Made by a program: the position numbers and the translations under genes. From Aporrectodea caliginosa (taxonomy: Eukaryota > Annelida > Clitellata > Crassiclitellata > Lumbricidae): a DNA stretch of 64,000 nt. This document shows, one piece after another, positions 35,238 through 45,439 of the stretch (its first letter is position 1; every line of letters begins with the position of its first letter). Below the pieces are notes generated by a model. It made no database searches and was not told where the DNA came from. It saw only the letters and a list, made by a program, of their open reading frames with translations. The stretch covers positions 37,501-101,500 of the forward strand of contig JACEVL010006447.1 of assembly GCA_020284085.1 (NCBI GenBank), written 5' to 3'.

Positions 35238-35273
<36 letters not shown>
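35238..35273. repeat. (CAAG)n microsatellite
   Basis: About nine CAAG units. It follows about 150 bp (35110-35230) that may be a retroelement 3' end, but no protein supports that. Confidence 0.9.
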
Positions 35274-35767
35274 ATTCCCACAAGTTAAAGTAGATGGATA
35301 AAAAGACAACCGAGTCACTGAGACGTGTCATGGAAACCGTACAGGGACTTATTCACAATAAGACCAACTCTTTTCTACAATGGACACAAGAACAATGTTA
35401 ATGTCTGTTAATGTCTGTAAATGTCTATTTGTACTTGATGCCCAGCTGAGACGCTTTCCAAGAAACGTCTGGAAATGGTGTCACTGCGTAACGAGACCAG
35501 ACATACTCGTAGATTACGTCAGAACACAAATCAAAGGTCGTGGAGGTCAGGATTGCTCGCCTCATCAAATACGGTAGCTTTAATAGCGCAGGATTATGTC
35601 GGACAATGGTCATTTCGTACAATCGACGGGAGATAATGGTCTGAACATGTGTGAGACCAAACCGATACACAGTTTTGTCAGACCCACGCATGGGATTATG
35701 TGGCTGATGCATTATCGGTCAGCATCTGGGCCAATGTTTGCCGATGTGCGTGCGCGCGCGCGTGTGT

Positions 35768-35770
35768 GAG

Positions 35771-35805
<35 letters not shown>

Positions 35806-35925
35806 CAGAAACAGAGACAGAGACAGAGACAGAGACAGAGACAGAGACAAAGACAGGGACAGAGACAGAGACAGAGACAGAGATACAGACAGACAGACAG
35901 AGACAAAGACAGACAGAAAGAGTTG
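35768..35925. repeat. (GAGA)n/(GACA)n/(GACAGA)n microsatellite
   Basis: Purine-rich tract with a core of GACAGA hexamers. Source of several artefactual frames. Confidence 0.95.
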
Positions 35926-35929
35926 AGTT

Positions 35930-36720
35930 CATGCGCTGGGGTTTTTGGTGTTTATGCTAGATTCTCCTTCAGACTCTAACTGCTGGAACACGCATGCGCC
36001 ACAAAAATGATCAGGAAGGAATTTCGTCGAAAGACAGCAGCAGACGACAGATGGCGCTTTGTCTATATTACCCGACATTCCATGCGTGCAGCTCTGCAGT
36101 CAGCTGGCGGACCTCGTGGACATATTTCTCGGCGCTTGTTCTAGCGGATTGCGTTGGCGACGTGACCTCGGTCGACCCCGCTAAGTCCAGTGACACGCTG
36201 CTCATAAAATCCGGCACTCGGACTTATTCCATTAGACTGCGGCCAAGGAGGCGCACAATAATCCCAGAGAACCAGGCGATAAATAAGCGCCAGATTAGTG
36301 AGCGGAATAAATAGATTTCACACAATCCAATCAGATGAGTATACGTATGTTCCCATTCGACTTTTATTCAGCTACACAGGCACGAGATGGCGCTTAACAC
36401 CGAAATCCAAAGTTCACGCCTATATCTCATCCTCCCGTATAATGAAATCTTGACGCTGGTATGGACGACTATTGCGCTTCGACACAATGCAAAGCAAACA
36501 AATTTTTGTAGTGCAATACAATTTCAATGCAAGACGAAAAAGTACGATGAAATTCAATATAATAAAAAGCGGTAGCGTACAAGCCGTACATTGCATTGCA
36601 TTGCCTGATACTAGAGTAGTCCTACAATACAATAAAAAAGTTTTGTTCTAGGAGATGACTTAGCACTTTTAAGACCAGAGTGAACTCAAAGCGACTGGGA
36701 ATCAGCGCAGCTCGTCGTTA
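35930..36720. other. no gene recognised
   Basis: An open frame of about 106 codons at 35994-36314 has no recognisable domain. ATTGCATTGCATTGC-type repeats lie near 36590-36605. Confidence 0.45.
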
Positions 36721-36738
36721 AAGTGGCTGCATGCTCCT

Positions 36739-36747
36739 ACACACACA

Positions 36748-36829
<82 letters not shown>
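36739..36829. repeat. (AC)n microsatellite
   Basis: About 45 AC units with one interruption. Confidence 0.97.
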
Positions 36830-36832
<3 letters not shown>

Positions 36833-36834
36833 CA

Positions 36835-36920
36835 GCGGATATACTTGATTCTAGAGATTTTGCGCTGGTTACCGGTTGAGGAAACTATTTCAATGATTCT
36901 TCTCCACGAAGTTTGCCTTG
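36835..36920 (+). pseudogene. small LINE reverse transcriptase scrap
   Basis: LILEILRWLPVEETISMILL resembles the DVLHWLPV..RI segment of the L2/CR1-like elements seen elsewhere in the window. Too short for certainty. Confidence 0.45.
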
Positions 36921-37205
36921 ATATTCGATCTCTAGAGTTCGGTTCTTAGAGACGGATTATTTTAGAAACAGTCTAAGGTGATGTTAGAATAGACGTTAAG
37001 AATTAGACAGCGGCGAGCCATTGAGCGAGAACGGTGAAGACATACGTACATGTAAGTTGACAATTTTTATCGTTATAATTACTTTCTCTTTTGGAGATAA
37101 CTGAGCATAAATAGGTACTTCATGCATGGTTGTAGATCAAACGCTTTTGTAGCCATGGGCTGATTTATAAAATATGTATGCATAATTTGCAACATTACTT
37201 TCCTG

Positions 37206-37400
37206 ATGTCTCTTTCTCCACTATACTGTATACGTGACCTGGGTGTGACCGTTCACCAAGAATTGACCTCCTCTGAGCATGTGAAGAATATTTGTCGAAC
37301 ATGGTTTTACCGTATACGTCAGAATCGGACAGTATGCCATTCTCTCCCACCTAGAGCTGCCATTGCAATGCATTTATATGTAACAGCGATTATAATGGAA
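37206..37400 (+). mobile_element. L2/CR1-like LINE reverse transcriptase fragment
   Basis: Reads YCIRDLGVTVHQELTSSEHV then YRIRQNRTVCHSLPPRAAI. This aligns with VRDLGATLDQELSFSQHV and YYQLRQLRVVSDAAVVLVHA of the LINE at 26.6 kb. A possible 3' tail of the same element, GAGGCGCTACATAAAT, lies at about 38172-38187. Confidence 0.75.
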
Positions 37401-37502
37401 GAGTTGCTTATAATAGACTATCTCTTTGCCGCTTCAATTAACTGTAATCTCTGAAATTTTGCGGTTCGGTTGATCAGTCGCATGTGCATATATAAGCTAA
37501 TA

Positions 37503-37545
<43 letters not shown>
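37503..37545. repeat. (TA)n/(GTAT)n microsatellite
   Basis: TATATA units pass into GTATGTAT units. Confidence 0.9.
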
Positions 37546-37547
<2 letters not shown>

Positions 37548-37730
37548 ATATTTGTGTGGGTTTGTGTGTTTGTGTGTGTCTATATATATGGTTTTATGCG
37601 GGTCTGCGGGAGAACCAATGCAAAACCTCATTTGACCCAATATTCTATTGGCGACTGTGCTTTATGCTCTCTTTTAGAGTCTGTGTCTTAATCTCCTGTA
37701 TTGTATTTTTTTTATTCAAACATTCATAAA

Positions 37731-37785
37731 GCGCCTCTCATAGGGTGAACCATTCAGAGGCGTTCCCAGTTCGCAAGGACAAAGA
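37731..37785 (-). repeat. possible L2-type 3' tail
   Basis: On the minus strand the sequence reads GAGAGGCGCTTTATGAATG followed by an A-rich end. Compatible with a decayed LINE/SINE tail on the minus strand. Confidence 0.4.
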
Positions 37786-38164
37786 GAAGAAAAAGGTGTT
37801 GAGAAAAGCAAAGGTGGAAGAGACGTTACTAGCTAGAATTCGAGAGCAGTAGATGGAGACAGTGCATTCGAAAGAGGGACCAATAATATTGAGGTAAAGG
37901 ACCGGGACTGAGCCATAGCTGTTCTAGTATGAGGAACTATAGAAGCTCAAGTCTGTATACTTGGCGCCACAAATCTATTTGCTTTTCTGTGCAAAGTAAC
38001 CTGGTTGTCCCGCCCCTTCCGAACTTCTAGAGTCCAGCATAGAAGCTTCGATGTGTCGGTCCATCTTCCTGAAATAAGTTGTCTATAATAGCCTACAATT
38101 GGATATCCCTGACCTTTCCGCAAACATTCTGTTCATCGTCGTCTTATATGCCGTTGAACTGTTG

Positions 38165-38190
38165 CTCTCAAAGAGGCGCTACATAAATAC
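38165..38190 (+). repeat. possible L2-type 3' tail
   Basis: AAAGAGGCGCTACATAAATAC resembles the common tail. It may terminate the LINE fragment at 37206. Confidence 0.45.
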
Positions 38191-38199
38191 TTGATTAAA

Positions 38200-39040
38200 A
38201 TTGATTACTTTATGAAACGCCATTTAGGCCAAGTAAAATTAATTATATTAACAAGGCAAGTAGACAGCCATTGCAAGTATAGCGCCAAGGTCAAGTAGAA
38301 GAATTGTTTCAGCTGACGAACTGTCGCATCGCCATAATATACATCTCCCCCTAGAATACAACACGGAGCTCTCTATCTCGATCTAGCAGTCAGTCGTGTT
38401 GACAGATGCGGCCCCTGGAGTTCGCATGGATCTGTTATTCTCACGAGTCATATATACCAGTGTACTTTGGCACATTGAGCCTTTCAATATATTGCACCAT
38501 CCTTCAGGAAAGATTAATCCACTAAAAAAGATCTGTATAGTTTCGCCAAAACAAACCAACAATTTCAGCTTCTGTGAAGTCTACCTTGTTAGATCTGTCA
38601 GAAGCTGACTGAGTTTCAGTGTCTTTGACAGGATATCAAGAACCGTCGTTTTATAAAAGACTCGATACATAAAACACAACGAAATATACATAAACACACG
38701 CACAACAATTATACGCAGTAAATACATCTGTCCCGATGTAACATATCACACGTATACGCATCTCCTTCACAGTTGACAAATGCATGCTTGCCAGGTAATA
38801 TTTTGGTATAGGCCTACATGTAGCATACATGTACGTATTTGAACTGTAATCTCATGTATGTGTAGGTCTATTCATGTAAGCATGCGGGCCATTTTTAAAT
38901 GTATGTCTTCACATCTCTGCACAATTCTCCGACACGACGCAACGCTCGTGAATAAGCTGGTGCCCTGAACTTTGCTTTAGAGTAGTGCTTTAGAAATTTG
39001 AAGTTTACGATGTGTGCATTTATGTAATTTGGTAGGCATA
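38200..39040. other. no gene recognised
   Basis: Unique AT-rich sequence. No supported gene or bounded repeat. Confidence 0.5.
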
Positions 39041-39044
39041 TATA

Positions 39045-39645
39045 CACGGTGATTCAATAAAAAGTAAGCCAAACTTTGTGTCTCATATAAGTACTTCAAA
39101 CATGAAAACAGTATTTAATATTTTTTTGAAGAAACTCTCAGTAGTATGGTTTCATTATATAATTAAAGAAGATGTTCAAAATGTACTCCTTCTGCTTGCA
39201 CGTAAGCCTGGAGCCGCTGGAGCCATTGGGCAACGTTTTCTTCTCAGTGCTAATGACCTTCGCATGCCACTACCAATGACGCGGTCGACTGACCCTGTTA
39301 CGCTAATTTTTCGAAGCAATTTATCTAATCCGCTTCTGGTCCAGTGTTTTTCTGGAAACTCTTGTAGAAATTGACGGCTGCTGTAATTCTTGGATTCCCT
39401 CAAACCCTTTATCATGTGTAAATCTTCCTTACTAAAAGGATTTTTTTCGGAAATTGCTAGTTTCTTGTTTACGTTTTTAATCGTATTATCGTCTGCTTTT
39501 TGAGTGGGAAATAAAAACCGGAAGTCATTAAAATGAAAAAGTAAGTATGTGCATATTTTTATTTTGAAAATATTATTAATAAAATATAGTTCAAGTTTTA
39601 ATATTTGTTTATAAAGTTTGGCTTACTTTTTATTGAATCACCGTG
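39045..39645 (-). mobile_element. internally deleted mariner-family element (601 bp)
   Basis: Perfect 33-bp terminal inverted repeats (39045-39077 and 39613-39645, beginning CACGGTGATTCAATAAAAAG) are flanked on both sides by TA, the Tc1/mariner target site. Inside, on the minus strand, an N-terminal transposase segment is joined directly to the last roughly 25 residues. The whole DDE catalytic core is missing. Identical inverted repeats imply recent mobility, presumably using a full-length relative elsewhere in the genome. Confidence 0.93.
39163..39415 (-). pseudogene. deleted mariner transposase remnant
   Basis: Reading the minus strand, IKGLRESKNYSSRQFLQEF, SGLDKLLRKISVTGSVDRV and GSGMRRS form the helix-turn-helix start of a mariner-type transposase. 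In another frame, EENVAQWLQRLQAYVQAEGV follows almost at once, and the stop codon is at 39163-39165. I read this last part as the normal C terminus. The join falls at the ENVA word, which may have served as microhomology for the deletion. About 250 catalytic-domain residues are absent. Confidence 0.85.
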
Positions 39646-39649
39646 TATA

Positions 39650-40250
39650 TTATCTACGTGTGATATGCGAGTATATTTTTAGTTCAATGAGTGTTTATTT
39701 AGTGAAAGGAGAAATTCTTTCAGGCGCGCTGTCCTTCATACCACCTGTTAAAGGTATATTAGATGCAATAACCGAAGAATCACATCTGCGCCTGAAATCT
39801 TGAGGGAATATGTTTGAGAGGAAATTGAGCGAATTGATATGAAACCATTGCTGATCTGGAGTTTGTCAGCGTTGATTGGTTAACGATTGAACGATAGCTT
39901 AAACTTTTGGAACGGCTAAGAAATTGCGAAATGGCGGAATATTTAGAGAATAAAACCGCAATCGTGGGCGTCAAAAGCAGTCTATGTTGGTATACTATGG
40001 ATTGAAGCGTGGAAGCGGAGATCAAGTAATGGCCTAACGTGTGCAATTTTGATAGACCTGACTGAGACAATTTATTGATTGGATGTTGTGCTTAGGTGCT
40101 GTATGTCTCAGCTGCATCTAATTCGTCGACATTGTTTGCGAATTCCATGCTGCCGGGAACTGCTTGTCTTTTAATAATAGGGCCTACGCAAAACTAAGAC
40201 AACGATGTCTTATATCGAGTTGCGCAACGCTACAGATCAGGAAGGTCTAG
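39650..40250. other. no gene recognised
   Basis: Unique sequence following the mariner element. Confidence 0.5.
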
Positions 40251-40252
40251 TA

Positions 40253-40277
40253 AGTAAGTAAGTAAGTAAGTAAGTAG
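40253..40277. repeat. (AAGT)n microsatellite
   Basis: Short tetranucleotide tract followed by AGTTTATTCACC, similar to the arrangement near 30570-30600. Confidence 0.8.
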
Positions 40278-40659
40278 TTTATTCACCACAAAATAAAGCA
40301 AAATGACAATACACAAATTTTAGAAACCGAGTGGTGGGCTACCGGTGAAGTCACATAGGACTCATCTCAGAAGATGTCCACATGAGCTTATATATTTTCG
40401 ATGATGTGTAGGTCTTTTCATGTAATGAATGATGTGTAGGTCTATTCTAGAGTTCGAGGCCTGATCGTCTAAAAACTTTGTAAGTCGTTTTCAGGGTTAC
40501 TTAAGGTATAATGGTGGATTGGATTTTCCAGATTTTCACTATCTGCATCAAACCACCTCAGGCAATCAAATTCCATCTTAGACTACCTCAGGCAGTCTGA
40601 ACTTATACAAAGCCAGAATGAAGGAGGATTTTAACTAATACGGCAACCTATATTATGAC

Positions 40660-41267
40660 AGAATAACAATGAGAAGGCTGTATACAAACTTCCTTAAGAC
40701 GACCATTGTACAGGTGTATGGTCAAATACACAGACGAAGCATAGGACTCTTGTTGCCATCAATTACAGGAGGTCGTGTTGGATGAGATCCCTAGGCATGA
40801 TACTAAGATGATAATGGGAGATTTCAACGAGCAGATTGAATTAGATAGGACTGTATGGTCAGAAGCAGGTCATCGGAGAGAAGAGTGAAAAATCTAATAA
40901 CGGAGAAAGATTACTGAGTCTCTGTTGCAGTCACAAATTAAAGATGGAGGAAGAGACCTTCTTCCATCATCGAAAATATATAAGCTCATGTGGACATCAT
41001 CTTATAGAAATAACTGTAATCAACTAAATTACATATGCAGGGCCTACAATCTTGGAAGTGGATGCAATCATTAAGAATGTACAGAGGAACAGATACAGCA
41101 TCAGAACACCATGGTTGCAAAAATAAGATAGATCTAGATAAACTATCAAAAAGGTCAGAAGAATGATAGCAGAGATTGTCTTAAGAAATAAGCTTAATAA
41201 TACCAGTTGGAAACAGAGAACAGGTTTGCTATGAAGAACTGTGAAAGTGTGGATGAGGTGAAAACCA

Positions 41268-41334
<67 letters not shown>

Positions 41335-41510
41335 TAGAGAGAGAAACTGAGGCAGTGAAGGCAGCAGAAAGAGGAGATTCTCAAAGTATGTTTCATATTG
41401 TGAAGGAACTATCAGAAATCTCGAAGATACAGAACGTTCCAAATAAAAAGATCGATTTGCAGATGACAAAGACCAGAAACAGCAGGTGGCATTTTGGAGA
41501 GAGCCCTTTG
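40660..41510 (+). mobile_element. RTE-like LINE remnant (endonuclease and linker)
   Basis: Frames decay but order is preserved: TTIVQVYGQ (about 40700), KMIMGDFNEQIELDRTVW (about 40805-40860), NGERLLSLC, TFFHHRKY and NQLNYICRA (about 41015-41040), TMVAKIR, then after an (AT)n tract ERETEAVKAAERGDSQSMFH and IVKELSEISKIQNVPNKK (about 41335-41450). These match the APE endonuclease (MGDFN motif) and the following linker of RTE-clade retrotransposons. The reverse transcriptase core is not present. Several stops and frameshifts show it is dead. Confidence 0.75.
41268..41332. repeat. (AT)n microsatellite inside the RTE remnant
   Basis: About 32 AT units lie between two colinear parts of the RTE-like coding sequence, so the microsatellite grew or was inserted after the LINE copy arrived. 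Confidence 0.95.
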
Positions 41511-41530
41511 TATACGTATGTATGAGCACT

Positions 41531-41735
41531 TGTTATATAGCGCCCTTCAAGATTTCTACTCAGAGGCGCTCCTGACTACAGCGCTGACACTGAATCGGAG
41601 TTTCACGCCGAAGCGCATGAGCAATTGCGAGTGATGGACTTGCCCAGGGTCCCTACGCGGCGGCTTGAGGTGGATTCGAACCCGCAACCCTCCAGCTGCA
41701 AGGCACCGAACATACCCCTACACCACCGCGCCCCA
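41531..41735 (-). mobile_element. tRNA-derived SINE with L2-like 3' tail
   Basis: On the minus strand the head contains an RNA polymerase III A box TGGTGTAGGGG (+ strand 41715-41725) and a B box GGTTCGAATCC (+ strand 41672-41682) at tRNA-like spacing. The downstream body is unrelated to tRNA. The 3' end, GAGCGCCTCTGAGTAG and then GAAGGGCGCTATATAA, closely matches the tail of the LINE fragment at 24.1 kb and the fragment at 58.3 kb. This is the classic arrangement in which a SINE borrows a LINE's 3' recognition sequence. No clear target duplication was found. Confidence 0.85.
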
Positions 41736-41847
41736 CACACCACCGCGAACATTCTGATTTGTCCGAAGCCTGAAGTGCAACTTAGAGTTTTAATCTCTGT
41801 AGATGAAGCTGAGGAAGTGGAGACCACTCTGATCAACCAATACAAAT

Positions 41848-41940
41848 CTATCGTAATCGTAAACTCAAAACTTCTAAAGCGCCATTCGAAAGCCAAGCGC
41901 ATGGCTTATTCACGAGCGGTGCGCAATAAACACCTGTTTT
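41848..41940 (-). repeat. dispersed repeat with (TTACGA)n tail, copy 2
   Basis: TCGTAATCGTAAACTCAAAA followed by CTTCTAAAGCGCC and GCTTATTCACG matches copy 1 at 31493-31600. The minus-strand end has a TTACGA hexamer tail. Confidence 0.65.
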
Positions 41941-42364
41941 CAAGCGTGACGTAAAATAACGCCGACAGGTGCTCATTTCCGTTGATGGTCACAGATACTG
42001 GGAGGTTGTCCAAGTGAACGATTCCCTTGCTAAATTGTCCATGGTTTTCCGGCTAAGATAAAAAAAGTTCCTCCAGATTACTTTTCCTCTGTTGAATACC
42101 ACACTGGTGTAGCAGTTGCCAATTCACTGGTTGAATTAACCAATTCGACAAGTCGCAGAGAATAATTTGTGAAAACTGCACTAAAATAACAGTTCTCGAC
42201 ATGAATATGAGGAATATGCAAACGAACCAGGGCATGCAATTTTCTAATAATTTTACTGCTACCTTGTTGTGTTTATAGGATTTGAACACGAGTTCAGTCA
42301 TGTGATTCAGGTTGAATTCCGAAATGCAACATAAATGAATTGCAAACGCGGCATATCTGCGCTG

Positions 42365-42522
42365 AACCATAATTATTTCTGACTTTTCTCTCGTAATAAG
42401 TGCTTTAAAATATAAAATTGGCCGCATGCGTGTTCTAATGGCAAACCATAATTATTTCTGACTTTTCTCTCGTAATAAGTGCTTTAAAATATAAAATTGG
42501 CCGCATGCGTGTTCTAATGGCA
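42365..42522. repeat. perfect 79-bp tandem duplication
   Basis: Units 42365-42443 and 42444-42522 are identical, and the first six bases recur once more. It is either very recent or an assembly artefact. Confidence 0.95.
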
Positions 42523-42529
42523 AACCATC

Positions 42530-43030
42530 CGTTGCCAATAATTTTGAAACTTATTTTAAGACTACGATGAATAATCATGCGGTGCAAAAATTTCTTTGAA
42601 AGATTTTCTCAGTTGTTGTCAGTCGATGAAAGTATTTTTGGCTCAAAATTATTAGGTTCGTTAGATCCTGAAGAGCGTGAATTAAGTTAAGATAAATTGA
42701 ATTTTAGGCTGAGTCTTCATTCGTCATAGTATTGATTTGTTATCCTCTTCGACTCTTTTGAAAACCATAATAATTCCTCTACAATATTCGTTCGTATTGA
42801 TTATTGGCCTGTCTTTCCGTTTTATTATCCGATTGGAGTTTTATTCTACATCGGAGATCTGTTCTGGACCGTTAAAGATGGACTTACAGTGCAACGATTG
42901 GTTACGCAGTGGAGCGAATATTTAATCGCAAAGCGCATTCAGAAGCCTTGGCTGCAAAGAAGAGAGTCTTCCCCGTTAAGGAGAAGGACGACGACGAAAG
43001 AGAAGGAGAGACAGCAGGGTGTGCGTCAAT
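42530..43030. other. no gene recognised; downstream flank of the glycosyltransferase gene
   Basis: Intergenic sequence. It should contain the 3' UTR of the minus-strand glycosyltransferase gene, but no clear AATAAA on the minus strand was assigned. Confidence 0.4.
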
Positions 43031-43031
43031 A

Positions 43032-44081
43032 TCAAAGGCCGATGTCGTTCGGGAGAATCCGTGAGTTTTCGTAGTAGATGTGACGAAATATCTCTCCGAC
43101 GGTGCTGTTCAGAGTTCGAATGCTGATCGGGTTGTAGTCGACGTTGTGCTCGCGATACCACAGATGAACGGCGTAGTTTTCCGACCAGTCCCACAGCTTT
43201 CCGTCACCGTAGAGCCAGTCCCTCTCGAACCAGTTGGGTCGGTTGATCGAGAACCACTCGACATGCACCAGGTCAGGATGATCTCTGGCCAGTCTCATCG
43301 GAACAACGACGGAGTGGTAGTTCCACTCGCGGTCATCGAAGCTCGAGTAGGTCGCCCTCCACTGAGCGATGAAGCTGGAATTGCGGCGTGCCAGTATGAA
43401 CCCACTGCCGAGCATGTCGGGGGTCTCTGCGCCGAGGGTGACGTCGTGGTTCAGCAGAGGATCTAAGGAACGGACGACGATCACATCCAGGTCCAGGTAA
43501 AGGCCGCCGTATTCCGCGAGAAGCTCAAGACGGGCGACGTCCGACTGGTGTTCTGGGACGGTCACGGTCCGGTTGAGAACGGACTTGGGTCGTTCGTAGG
43601 GCACAAGGAGAAGGTGAGCCACCGACTGACGCACAAACATCCACCACGGACCGGAAGGCTTCTGGTCGTGCCAAAAGTAGATCTTCGTCGGGCGGAAGAA
43701 GCGTTGGACAGAGAGAAGGCAGAGCGCTTGATGAAACCGGAAGTCAGTGTCAGCTGGATAGAACCACGTGACGTGAACGACGCGTGGCACAGCAGCCACC
43801 GTCGACCGCGATCGACCGAGGGTCCTGGAGGTCAGGTCTCCAGCAGCTGCGGCAGCGATGTGTCTCAGTGCAGCCGGGTGATCGAGACCTCCTGCTCCGG
43901 CGGCGGCGATCGCCTCCTGCGGCTGGCGGTAGGCCGACTGGATCGTGATGGCAATATTCCAGACGGTTACTCCGCACAGACCCCATACAAATACGACGAG
44001 CAACTGTCTATGTATCGACCGCGGGCGGAGGCAGACCGCCACCGCCGCCGCCACGGCACCGTTCCTCGCACCCATCCCCAT
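43032..44081 (-). CDS. type II membrane glycosyltransferase with DXD motif (349 aa)
   Basis: Intact single-exon frame from ATG at 44081 to TGA at 43032. A short basic N terminus precedes one hydrophobic segment (about residues 26-47), then an Ala-rich stem (about 55-95) and a lumenal catalytic domain. PRVVHVTWFY (about 99-108) starts the domain. EYGGLYLDLDV (about 190-200) carries the DXD metal/nucleotide-sugar motif D197-L198-D199 typical of glycosyltransferases with the Gly_transf_sug domain (GT32-like, also alpha-1,4-GalT/GlcNAcT). A conserved ENYAVHLWYR segment lies near the C terminus (301-310). Sequons NRT (170), NSS (234) and NST (325) fit a Golgi protein. It likely adds a sugar to a glycan or glycolipid in the Golgi; donor and acceptor cannot be told. 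GC-rich codons contrast with the surroundings. A second in-frame ATG two codons later is an alternative start. Confidence 0.88.
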   Translation of the reverse strand: MGMGARNGAVAAAVAVCLRPRSIHRQLLVVFVWGLCGVTVWNIAITIQSAYRQPQEAIAAAGAGGLDHPAALRHIAAAAAGDLTSRTLGRSRSTVAAVPRVVHVTWFYPADTDFRFHQALCLLSVQRFFRPTKIYFWHDQKPSGPWWMFVRQSVAHLLLVPYERPKSVLNRTVTVPEHQSDVARLELLAEYGGLYLDLDVIVVRSLDPLLNHDVTLGAETPDMLGSGFILARRNSSFIAQWRATYSSFDDREWNYHSVVVPMRLARDHPDLVHVEWFSINRPNWFERDWLYGDGKLWDWSENYAVHLWYREHNVDYNPISIRTLNSTVGEIFRHIYYENSRILPNDIGL

Positions 44082-44089
44082 CAGAGTGC

Positions 44090-44955
44090 GATCACCGAGT
44101 CACGTATAATAGCGTTTATAGGCGGGTAACTCTATTCCGTTAGGCGGCTTCTATCTATTCAAATGGTTCTTTTACATGCGCAACAAACAACGCAATGAAT
44201 GCCGTGCGAATCATCTGTCAATTCACGGCGCGACGTCAATGGTCAGGCTATCGTTACATGTATCCGTTATCGCATTACTGGGCTCCAGAGAATCTTTCTC
44301 CGCCCGGTGCGATTGAGTCGTTTCAGTTATACACAGCGAGCCAATAATTGAGTTCGCTTCTAACGGTGCGCGATGACGACGACATCGGGAAATGCGAGAC
44401 TTGTCCCTTGGAACGCGTAAATAAGACTTGGTCCGATTGGCGATCCTCCTCCGTCTGTTTCTCCATCTCTCTCCATTCGCAGCTAACGATCCATCAACCC
44501 TTTCCACTCACGACCGACCGACCGCTCCCTGTCTTCCTCCCTCGTGTCACTCGGCCCCGCCTCGACCAAGATCTCATAAAAAATCCGAACCGGTTCGAAA
44601 CAGCCTCAGCGTCCAATATTTCCACGAATTCACGAATGTCAATCACGTTCCATTCGGAGCCGTGCGTGCCTGCGTTCTGCTATGATCTGTTAATGTGCAT
44701 GGGAAGATTTTAAAGACATTATCGTCGCTGACTCGGCCACACTGCACGACCAAAGTAGAATCGATTATATTAGACAGGATTCACAGCTCACACGGCACGA
44801 AGTCCAAATACGTGGCGTCGTCTGTCGACGGATGGAGAACTGTAGAGCGAAATTACTGAACGCTGCCGGTTCGTAATCGAAGCAAATTGGAATACTGATT
44901 AAAATCGATACGGAGTCCTGATAAGCCACGCAGTCGAAGATCGCCAACGTCCGCC
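44090..44955. other. no gene recognised; upstream flank of the glycosyltransferase gene
   Basis: Presumed promoter and 5' UTR of the minus-strand gene lie immediately after 44081. No core promoter element can be assigned. The open frames at 44223-44713 lack recognisable features. Confidence 0.4.
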
Positions 44956-44964
44956 GATGGAAAG

Positions 44965-45082
44965 GAGGAGGAGGAGGAGGAGGAGGAGGAGGACGAGGAC
45001 GAGGAGGAGGAGGAGGAGGAGGAGGAGGAGGAGGACGAGGACGAGGACGAGGAGGACGAGGAGACGAGGAGGAGGAGAGGAG
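44965..45082. repeat. (GGA)n/(GAC)n purine-rich microsatellite
   Basis: GGAGGAGGA units with GAC interruptions. Source of an Arg-rich artefactual frame. Confidence 0.95.
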
Positions 45083-45239
45083 GTCTACTCAGCTGACGTT
45101 ATCGCTTCAAGTTCCCGTTTCCTAACAAAGCCAGTGAAACTGAAATAAAATTTTAAAAAGCTTAGAGTGTTGACCGTTGCAATGGATAAAAATAGAATGA
45201 TTCACTTGGCGAAGGATTGGAAAAACTGACAGCCAGAAG

Positions 45240-45435
45240 TAGACATACGGGCTCGTAGACAAACAGACACACTTAGACATACAAGCAAGCAGATAGTCAA
45301 CCTTATAATCACGCTATTGCAACGTCTTCATGTCTGTCTGCGTGCCTATATATCTTTGACAGACAGACAGATAGATAGACAAACAGACAGACAAACAGAC
45401 AGCAAGGCAGCAAGGCAGGCAGACAGCTAATGTAC
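45240..45435. repeat. degenerate (GACA)n/(AGCA)n repeats
   Basis: GACAGACA and AAGCAAGC/AAGGCAGG words over nearly 200 bp, partly decayed. Confidence 0.7.
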
Positions 45436-45439
45436 GCAA

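Noticed and set aside
41660..41735. Free-standing tRNA gene
   Set aside because: A and B boxes are present, but the sequence continues into a non-tRNA body and an L2-like tail, so it is a SINE.
43548..44129. 193-codon + strand frame
   Set aside because: Shadow of the minus-strand glycosyltransferase gene. It has none of the features of a protein family.
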